A stretch of DNA of 64,000 nt from Desulfoluna limicola (GTDB lineage Bacteria > Desulfobacterota > Desulfobacteria > Desulfobacterales > Desulfolunaceae). Positions 52,829 to 59,139 of the stretch are shown here, piece by piece. The notes beneath the pieces were generated by a model, which was given only the letters and a program-made list of their open reading frames with translations, was not told the DNA's origin and ran no database searches. Both the position numbers and the translations under genes were made by a program. The first letter of the stretch is position 1, and every line of letters starts with the position of its first letter. The stretch is taken from assembly GCF_021654575.1 (NCBI RefSeq), contig NZ_AP024488.1, positions 6,199,791-6,263,790 on the forward strand, given 5' to 3'.

Positions 52829-53578
52829 ATGGAACGAATCTGTTCAGGAGGGTTGGTCTATGACTGTTTTTCCTCTTTTTCCCAGGTTCCCTGGCTTTTT
52901 CATGGGTGTTTTACCCGCAAAGGGGGGGTAAGTGAAGGCCCTTACGAAGGACTCAATACCGGTCTCAATACCGGCGACTCGGCCCAAGCGGTGTCGGTCA
53001 ATCGTAAGGCCATTCTGGATGAAAGCGGAGGGGGGGAGCTTGTGGTGCTCTCCCAGGTTCACGGCAAGGGTGTGCATGTTCACACTGGAACTGGGGTCGA
53101 CTCTGTGGAAGCGGATGCCCTGGTGACGGATCGTCCCGGAGCCATGCTGACCATCCTGACCGCAGACTGTCAGGCCGTGGTGCTTGTCGATCCGGTAAAA
53201 AGGGTGGTGGCCAATGCCCATGCCGGGTGGCGTGGCAGTGTGGAAGGGGTTTTGCCTGAAACCGTATCTGTGATGGAGAACCGCTTCGGCTGCTGCCCCT
53301 CGGATCTTCTGGCCGGTATCGGGCCGTCCCTTGGGCCCTGTTGTGCAGAGTTTGTCCATTATAAAAAGGAGCTTCCGAGGAGCTTTTGCACCCACCGGGT
53401 TGGTTTCAACCATTTTGACTTTTGGGCCATCAGTCGGGATCAGTTATGCAATACCGGTCTGAAAGCCAAGAACATAACCGCGGCCCAGGTTTGCACCCAG
53501 TGCGATGACGAACACTACTTTTCGTACCGGCGGAGCCATACAACCGGTCGGATGGCCACAGTGATCGGTATAAAGTAA
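52829..53578 (+). CDS. pgeF: PgeF/YfiH multicopper-like protein (polyphenol oxidase / purine nucleosidase family)
   Basis: It has 249 residues with the DUF152 pattern: QVHGKGVHVH, LTADCQAVVLVDPVKRVVAN, NAHAGWRGSVEGVLPETV, GPSLGPCCAEF. Family members act on purine nucleosides and are linked to peptidoglycan editing. The laccase label is historical. It starts at ATG after GGGAGG. A long repeat element follows 12 bases after its stop. Confidence 0.9.
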   Translation: MERICSGGLVYDCFSSFSQVPWLFHGCFTRKGGVSEGPYEGLNTGLNTGDSAQAVSVNRKAILDESGGGELVVLSQVHGKGVHVHTGTGVDSVEADALVTDRPGAMLTILTADCQAVVLVDPVKRVVANAHAGWRGSVEGVLPETVSVMENRFGCCPSDLLAGIGPSLGPCCAEFVHYKKELPRSFCTHRVGFNHFDFWAISRDQLCNTGLKAKNITAAQVCTQCDDEHYFSYRRSHTTGRMATVIGIK

Positions 53579-53590
53579 CGATTCAGCAAT

Positions 53591-53942
53591 GCCTCCGGCG
53601 GGCAGGGGACTTTAGCCTAAGTGGCTTCGCCACCCTGCACCCATGAGGCGAATGCGATTCGAGTGACGCTACCCTGAAGCCTTTGCGTTCGCATTCGCGT
53701 TGAGAGTATGGTTCTGCATGGTGCGTGGCAAGAGCATGGGCTTTAGGTGTTCTAATGTCAATCCATGTACCTGTGGCTCAGTAGAAAGAACCATGCCAGG
53801 ATTATAGCCATCAATAACACTTGGGGGTAACCTCAACGTTTGTTACGGGCGTAGCCCGTCAACAAATGCGATCGTCCTGAGGAACGGGGGGCGGGAACAT
53901 TTGCAATCTGCTTTCAAGGTGGCACACCTTGCCGCCGGAGGC
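53591..53942. repeat. Dispersed intergenic element, copy 20 (long form)
   Basis: Left end GCCTCCGGCGGGCAGGGGAC, interior with ATGAGGCGAATGCG and the TTACGGGCGTAGCCCGTCAA hairpin, then CCTGAGGAACGGGG, right end CTTTCAAGGTGGCACACC then TTGCCGCCGGAGGC. No gene is seen within it. Confidence 0.82.
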
Positions 53943-54026
53943 TTTTTTCGTATTCTCTTTGCCGGCATATGCCTGATCGGCATGTTGCGAGGCCATCACT
54001 AATATTTGAAAACCAATGGAATCAAC

Positions 54027-54818
54027 ATGAAACTTAGCGATTGCACCATACTCTGGAATCGGGAAGTGAGCCCCGGATACTACCACATGGGCCTTGAGTC
54101 TCCGGAGCGTTACACCAGCGCCATGCCGGGTCAGTTTGTCATGCTCAAGGCGGAAAAAGCGGGGACCCTTCTGCGTCGTCCTTTCTCAATCCATGATGTA
54201 ACAACCAAAGACGGGAAGACCATCGTGGAACTTCTCTACAAGGTCGTGGGGCCCAACACCCGGGTCTACGGTCAGATGAAGGACGGAGAGGTTCTGAGTA
54301 TGCTGGGGCCCCTTGGTAACCGGTTCTCTGAGCCGGAGGCGGGAGAAACCACCTTTCTTGCAGGGGGCGGCATCGGCATTGCTCCCATGCTCCTTCTCGC
54401 AAGGCGGATGGTAGCAGCAGGGGCGAACCCGGCGGACCATACGGTTTTTATTGGGGGGCGCTCCGATGAGGATGTTTTGGCTGAAGAAGCCTTTCGCACG
54501 TTAGGCTTTCCTGTGGTGGTGACCACAGACGACGGATCCGCAGGAGAGAAAGGACGCATCACGGAGCCCATGGCCCGACTTCTGGAGGAGAAAAATCCTG
54601 CCAGGGTCTATGCCTGTGGCCCCCACCCCATGCTTGTGGGGATTGCCGAACTGATGAAGGGTCACCCTGCCTTGTGTGAGCTCTCCCTTGAGATTATCAT
54701 GGCGTGCGGTATGGGCGCCTGCATGGGCTGTGTTGTCGAGTCAAGCGGGGCCGATGAGCCTTACAAGCATGTGTGTATCGACGGGCCTGTGTTTGACGCC
54801 CGGTCCATCAAGGTGTGA
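54027..54818 (+). CDS. pyrK: PyrK-like iron-sulfur flavoprotein (dihydroorotate dehydrogenase electron transfer subunit family)
   Basis: It has 263 residues. Residues 1-95 form an FAD-binding barrel with RRPFSIHDV. Residues 100-215 form an NAD-binding domain with LAGGGIGIAPMLLLARRM and YACGPHPMLVGIA. The C-terminal [2Fe-2S] site has four cysteines in MACGMGACMGC and YKHVCIDGPVF. PyrK passes electrons from dihydroorotate to NAD+ with PyrD, but no pyrD lies here. It is 14 bases upstream of selD, so it may be cotranscribed with selenium metabolism. A related electron-transfer role cannot be ruled out. Confidence 0.85.
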   Translation: MKLSDCTILWNREVSPGYYHMGLESPERYTSAMPGQFVMLKAEKAGTLLRRPFSIHDVTTKDGKTIVELLYKVVGPNTRVYGQMKDGEVLSMLGPLGNRFSEPEAGETTFLAGGGIGIAPMLLLARRMVAAGANPADHTVFIGGRSDEDVLAEEAFRTLGFPVVVTTDDGSAGEKGRITEPMARLLEEKNPARVYACGPHPMLVGIAELMKGHPALCELSLEIIMACGMGACMGCVVESSGADEPYKHVCIDGPVFDARSIKV

Positions 54819-54832
54819 GACGGGAGGGGCGA

Positions 54833-55885
54833 GTGACGGATCAATTGGAGAAAATACGTCTTACCGAAACGGTGAGGGCGGCCGGCTGAGCGGCCAAGGT
54901 GGATCCAGTGGTACTGGATCGCGTGGTAAAAGGTCTGAAGGTGCAGCGTCCTCCCGAGCTTCTGGTGGGGGTGGATGGCGCGGATGATGCGGGCGTGTAT
55001 CAACTCAACGAGGAGACGGCGTTGATCCAGACCCTCGATTTTCTGACGCCGGTCACCGACGCACCGTTTGATTTCGGCCGCATTGCAGCCGCCAATGCCT
55101 TGAGTGATGTTTACGCCATGGGGGGGCGTCCCCTGACCGCCATGAATATCGTTTGCTTTCCCACAGAGAGTCTCCCTGAATCGGTGCTCACGGAGACCCT
55201 CGCCGGAGGGCTTGAGACCATCCATGAGTCCGGAGCCTGTCTTGTTGGGGGGCACAGTGTGGAGGACAATGAGTTTAAATATGGCTTGTCCGTAACCGGC
55301 ATCGTTCACCCCAAGCGCCTTCTTACCAATGGGGGGGCGCGCATCGGCGATGCCCTTATTCTGACAAAGCCTTTAGGCAGTGGCCTTCTCTCCACTGCCA
55401 TCAAGGGCTGTGTGGCAGGGGCTGAGGCGGCCAAGCTCCTGGTCAAGGTGTGTGCCACGTTGAACAAAGCCGCTGCCGATGCAATGGCCTCGTTTCATCC
55501 CACGGCCTGTACCGACATCACAGGCTTCGGCTTTGCAGGGCATGCCCTGGAGATGGCCCGCGGTGCCAAGAAGCGATTTGTCGTTTCCGTCTCCTCTCTG
55601 CCGGTAATGGACGGGGCGCTGGGGTTCGCAGAGATGGGGTTGCTGCCGGCCGGGGCCTATCGGAACCGCGAGTATTGCGGAGAGTCCGTTGTGGTGTACC
55701 CGTCTGTGTCCCGCAGCTACCAGGATTTGATTTACGACCCCCAGACCTCCGGGGGGCTTTTGGTGGCGTTGCCCGCCCATGAGGCAAGCGCATGCCTTGC
55801 CGCCATGGAGGATCTCGGTGTGGATGCGGCCATCGTGGGAGAGGTTGCCGGTGAGTCAGGCTGTGGGGCCGTGGAATGTGTCTGA
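54833..55885 (+). CDS. selD: Selenide, water dikinase SelD containing selenocysteine (in-frame UGA)
   Basis: It makes selenophosphate from selenide and ATP. Read from GTG 54833, six bases after GGGAGGGG, the frame gives MTDQLEKIRLTETVRAAG, then a TGA at 54887-54889, then AAKVDPVVLDRVVKGL. The TGA falls at residue 19, in the place of the catalytic cysteine of E. coli SelD (Cys17, three residues before the essential lysine, here Lys22), so it is read as selenocysteine. A SECIS-like hairpin follows at once. Total 350 residues, the family length. VDGADDAGVYQLN, GGHSVEDNEFKYG and PQTSGGLLVAL are also typical. Confidence 0.93.
54902..54920 (+). promoter_or_regulatory. Bacterial SECIS hairpin within selD
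   Basis: Perfect 8-base arms GATCCAGT / ACTGGATC with a GGT apex at 54910-54912, about 20 bases after the in-frame UGA. Bacterial SECIS elements place an exposed G-U in the apical loop at about this distance, so this should recruit SelB. Confidence 0.88.
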
Positions 55886-56121
55886 TTCTTTAGCTCTTGG
55901 TGCTGAGTCATCATAAATTCCGCACATAGCCTTGAAAACCGGAAGGTTTAGACTGTTCCGGATATGCATGAATATCTCATATGTTGCATCGTATAAGTCT
56001 TTAGAAACTATGATGTTCAGTGCTCTTTGGAATTGACTTTCAGCAATGCACGTGTTAGGTGAGTCGAGGCTGTGTTGACTTGCGAGAGTCTATCTCTTGG
56101 GCCAGTTTGGGGGGGACTATC

Positions 56122-56340
56122 ATGAACAAAGAACTTGCTGAAATATTCAGAGAGTTGACATATTACAGCAGTCTGGGGCTTCAGGTAGCCATCTCAATAT
56201 TGCTCGGTGTCGGTTTGGGTGTGTTCCTGGATAAGGTTTTTGGAACGGCCCCGATTTTGATGCTCATATTTCTTGGGTTTGGTATCGCTGCCGCATTTCG
56301 GAATCTTCTTCTGGCGGTTAAAAGAAGCAAAAAGATGTAG
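56122..56340 (+). CDS. atpZ: AtpZ/AtpI-like small membrane protein of the ATP synthase operon
   Basis: It has 72 residues from MNKELAEIFRELTYYSSLGL with two membrane segments (LGLQVAISILLGVGLGVFLD and ILMLIFLGFGIAAAF). This is the putative F0F1-ATPase subunit/AtpZ family, proposed to act in Mg2+/Ca2+ supply and ring assembly. In-frame extension upstream is not conserved. It lies 20 bases before the next subunit gene. The 236 bases before it show no gene and should hold the operon promoter. Confidence 0.88.
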   Translation: MNKELAEIFRELTYYSSLGLQVAISILLGVGLGVFLDKVFGTAPILMLIFLGFGIAAAFRNLLLAVKRSKKM

Positions 56341-56360
56341 GCGAAGGGGTTACAATTAAG

Positions 56361-56747
56361 ATGGGTTTGCAGCAGAGAATTCTGAGATTCGTGACCCGAG
56401 CCAACTGGGTGCTTCTTGCCCTTGCGGCTGTGCTGGGGCCAATCTCTCTTCCTGCCGACGTGTCCATGGGGCTCACCTGTGGCGCGCTTATCGTGACCAT
56501 CAACTTCCATCTCCTTTCCCGCACTCTGGAAAAGGGGCTACGACCCAATCAGCTCTCTACAGGGAATGTGATCCTGGCAAAGTACTATGTCAGGTTTTTG
56601 ATAAGTGCGGTTATTATTTTTCTTCTCATTTCTAAGCACCTTGTGGATCCATTGGGACTCATTCTCGGGCTCTCTGTAGTTGTGGTGAGTGTGACCTTGG
56701 CCACGGTGTGCGAACTGACGAAACTCATCTTTAAGGAGGCGGTGTAA
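56361..56747 (+). CDS. atpI: ATP synthase subunit I family protein
   Basis: It has 128 residues with four predicted membrane segments (ANWVLLALAAVLGPISL, SMGLTCGALIVTINFHLL, YVRFLISAVIIFLLIS, LILGLSVVVVSVTLATVCEL). AtpI helps assemble the c-ring in Na+- and H+-dependent ATP synthases. It ends two bases before atpB. Assignment is based on size, topology and position, since the family has few strict motifs. Confidence 0.82.
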   Translation: MGLQQRILRFVTRANWVLLALAAVLGPISLPADVSMGLTCGALIVTINFHLLSRTLEKGLRPNQLSTGNVILAKYYVRFLISAVIIFLLISKHLVDPLGLILGLSVVVVSVTLATVCELTKLIFKEAV

Positions 56748-56749
56748 AG

Positions 56750-57442
56750 ATGGCACATCCCTTTTTGTTTCTGGTTGATTTCTTTGACGTCAACGGGTCA
56801 CTTTACCATTTTGCTCACAAGTATCCCCATGTGATGTACACCTGGCTGGTGATGATTCTGCTCGCAGGCTTCGGGTATCTGGCGGCCAAGAAGCCCGCCT
56901 TGATTCCCACCAAAGGGCAGAACTTCTTTGAAGTCATTATCGGCGGTCTGGAGGACTTCCTTGTCGAGACCGTGGGGGAAGGGGGGCGCTGGTTTACCCC
57001 ACTTGCCATCACGATTTTCCTCTTTGTTTTTATCTCCAACCTCATTGGTCTGGTGCCGGGATTCTTTCCCCCCACCGCCACGCTCAATACCACCGCGGCC
57101 TGCGCCCTGGTGGTATTTTTCTTTACCCACTACATCGGCGTGAAGTACCACGGCGTCAAGTATGTGAAGCACTTTATGGGGCCTGTCTGGTGGATGGTTC
57201 CCCTGATCATGCCCATTGAGATCATCGGCCACCTGGCCAGGGTTCTCTCCCTCTCTTTCCGTCTCTTCGGTAACATGATGGGACACGAGCTGGTGCTGGG
57301 TATTCTTTTTATGCTCGCCGGCCTCTACTTTGCTCCGCTGCCCATCATGGCGCTGGGTATTTTTGTGGCCTTTGTTCAGGCCTTTGTGTTCTTTCTCCTG
57401 TCGATCATCTACTTTTCAGGATCTCTGGAGCACGCGCACTGA
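56750..57442 (+). CDS. atpB: F-type ATP synthase subunit a
   Basis: Stator membrane subunit that forms the ion half-channels. It has 230 residues with five or six membrane helices. The essential arginine is in LSFRLFGNMMGHELVLGIL, and GLVPGFFPPTATLNTTAAC is typical. The ATG follows GGAGGCGG. The gene lies in an operon that carries only atpZ, I, B and E. The F1 and b-subunit genes are elsewhere, as in other Desulfobacterota. Confidence 0.95.
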   Translation: MAHPFLFLVDFFDVNGSLYHFAHKYPHVMYTWLVMILLAGFGYLAAKKPALIPTKGQNFFEVIIGGLEDFLVETVGEGGRWFTPLAITIFLFVFISNLIGLVPGFFPPTATLNTTAACALVVFFFTHYIGVKYHGVKYVKHFMGPVWWMVPLIMPIEIIGHLARVLSLSFRLFGNMMGHELVLGILFMLAGLYFAPLPIMALGIFVAFVQAFVFFLLSIIYFSGSLEHAH

Positions 57443-57532
57443 TTTGTGACACGATTTACGGATAACACGGCTTATACATTGGGATAATGGAAGAAGCCGA
57501 ACACCAATACATTTCACATTAAGGAGAAGTAA

Positions 57533-57805
57533 ATGGAAGCATTACAGTTCTTCGTAGTCAGCTCTTTCGCCGCCGCTATGGCCATCGCAGTTGCAGCCTT
57601 CGGTTGTGGTATCGGACAGGGCATGGGTCTTAAAGCAGCCGTTGAGGGTATCGCCAGAAACCCTGAGTCTTCCGGTAAAGTAACTGTAACCATGCTCATC
57701 GGCCTTGCGATGATTGAATCTCTTTGTATTTATGCTCTGGTTATTGCGCTGATTCTTATCTACGCACACCCCCAGGCTGCAGCCATCGCTGGTCTCCTCG
57801 GATAA
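57533..57805 (+). CDS. atpE: F-type ATP synthase subunit c (Na+-type ion-binding pattern)
   Basis: Ring-forming proteolipid of 90 residues with two helices. The ion-binding pattern has Gln29 (GCGIGQGMGLK), Glu62 and Ser63 (AMIESLCIYALVIALILIY). This is the same arrangement and spacing as Q32/E65/S66 of the Na+-binding Ilyobacter ring, though the following Thr is Leu here. AAGGAG precedes the ATG at 6 bases. It closes the operon and is followed by a terminator. Confidence 0.95.
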   Translation: MEALQFFVVSSFAAAMAIAVAAFGCGIGQGMGLKAAVEGIARNPESSGKVTVTMLIGLAMIESLCIYALVIALILIYAHPQAAAIAGLLG

Positions 57806-57830
57806 GAAGAGATCTCGTTGTCTGAGTTTT

Positions 57831-57880
57831 TTTAAGGGTCGAATCGTTCATTGCAGCGGTTCGGCCCTTTTGTGTTTTTT
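57831..57880 (+). terminator. Intrinsic terminator after atpE
   Basis: AAGGGTCGAA and TTCGGCCCTT form 10 pairs with one G-U, followed by TTGTGTTTTTT. It lies 26 bases after the atpE stop. Confidence 0.82.
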
Positions 57881-58102
57881 AAGGCCGACTTACACTCTAT
57901 TTCGTGATTCTTCAAGCATTTGTCAAGGGGGGGAAAGATCCCTTGACCCCCAGAAAGTCAATCATATATAGTGTGTGTATTCTTATTGATTGTATGAAAC
58001 AGGTGAGGGCGTATTCCAACGCCGTTTTAACCTTTGTCACCCACGACCCTGCCGTAGCCCATTCTGTCCGGCCACGGTTCTGCTATCCTGGAGCTCTGTC
58101 GA

Positions 58103-58873
58103 ATGCCGTTCTTGATACTGAAATACCAGGGAAAGATGATCCGGCAATACACCTTGGAGTATGGACGTCCCCTCTCCATCGGTCGGAATGAGAAGAACGA
58201 TATTATTATCGGAAACCTTGCTGTTTCCGGTTTTCATGCCCGTGTCGAGTTCCATGAAAACAACGTCGTTGTTTCCGACCTTGAGAGTAAGAACGGGACT
58301 TATGTAAACGGCAAGCGCGTGGAGAAGACCGTTCTTGCAAGCGGCGATGAGGTGGGGGTCGGGAAGCACCAGCTTCTCTTTTCAGAGGAACGTGCAGACG
58401 TCACCTTTCATGAGACCCCCCTCACAGCACAGAAGGCCAGCAGCCTTGATGTGACCATGGCCATTGATACGTCTGATCTTAAAAACGGCAGACAGAAGGG
58501 GATGAGGGGCATTTCAGCGAAGCCTCTTCCAATTCTGGTGTTTAAAAAGGGGGGAAAGGGGCGTATTGAGTTGGGGAACCGGTATACCCGGATGGGAAGT
58601 GCCAGGTCCAACGAAGTGGTGGTCAGTGGGTTTCTCATGGGAAAGAGGGCGGCCACGGTGGTGCGACGAGATGATGGGTATTACATCAATCACGTTTCAG
58701 GTCTGGTCAAGCCCAGGTTGAACGGGGTCAAGGTGGGAAAGGAGCCGGTGAAGCTCTCCCACGGAGACATGATCTCCCTTGGCAAGTCCAACCTGCGGTT
58801 TCTCTCCAAGGTGCGCATGCGCAAGGTGGATGAACCGATGCAGGCCGCTGATGTTGTAGCCACGGCGCCCTGA
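58103..58873 (+). CDS. Protein with two FHA domains
   Basis: It has 256 residues. The first FHA domain (about 20-90) is canonical: LSIGRNEKNDIIIGNLAVSG, HARVEFHENN and SDLESKNGTYVNGKRV. A linker (95-145) precedes a second FHA-like domain (about 150-240) with GNRYTRMGSARSNEVVVS and HVSGLVKPRLNGVKVG. The second has lost some phosphothreonine contacts. FHA proteins bind phosphothreonine peptides, but no kinase or secretion gene lies nearby. No membrane segment is seen. Its partner is unknown. Confidence 0.85.
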   Translation: MPFLILKYQGKMIRQYTLEYGRPLSIGRNEKNDIIIGNLAVSGFHARVEFHENNVVVSDLESKNGTYVNGKRVEKTVLASGDEVGVGKHQLLFSEERADVTFHETPLTAQKASSLDVTMAIDTSDLKNGRQKGMRGISAKPLPILVFKKGGKGRIELGNRYTRMGSARSNEVVVSGFLMGKRAATVVRRDDGYYINHVSGLVKPRLNGVKVGKEPVKLSHGDMISLGKSNLRFLSKVRMRKVDEPMQAADVVATAP

Positions 58874-58909
58874 CCCCTGCGTCTCTGTTGGAAAATATGC
58901 AATGATAAG

Positions 58910-58947
58910 CCGTCACACCCCTGAACTGGTGTGTGACGGTTTTTTTG
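58910..58947 (+). terminator. Intrinsic terminator after the FHA-domain gene
   Basis: CCGTCACAC and GTGTGACGG arms around a 12-base loop, followed by seven T. Confidence 0.9.
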
Positions 58948-58982
58948 TTTCTTTGACGGTAATTATTCGACTCCCCAAAAGC

Positions 58983-59117
58983 TGCCTCCGGCGGCAAGAT
59001 GCGCCATCTTGAAAGCGGGCAGGGGAAGCGCTTTGCCCCTCGTTCCTCGGGTTTACCCATTGAGACCTGTTTGCCAAACTCTTCAGACGTTTGGCCCCCG
59101 GCAGGGCCGCCGGAGGC
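58983..59117. repeat. Dispersed intergenic element, copy 21
   Basis: Left end GCCTCCGGCGGCAAGATGCG, interior TTTGCCCCTCGTTCCTCGGG, then GACCTGTTTGCCAAACTCTT and right end GGCAGGGCCGCCGGAGGC. At 135 bases with both end types it is a good model of a complete short copy. Confidence 0.9.
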
Positions 59118-59139
59118 TTTTGGTGCAAGTTGAAGCCCT

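Noticed and set aside
54899..55885. SelD start at GTG 54899
   Set aside because: It would remove the N-terminal catalytic region; the upstream frame across the UGA has a good ribosome site, conserved residues and a SECIS hairpin.
2117..59117. The dispersed repeats as a CRISPR array
   Set aside because: Copies are scattered over the whole window, vary in length and orientation, have no regular spacers, and no cas gene is present.
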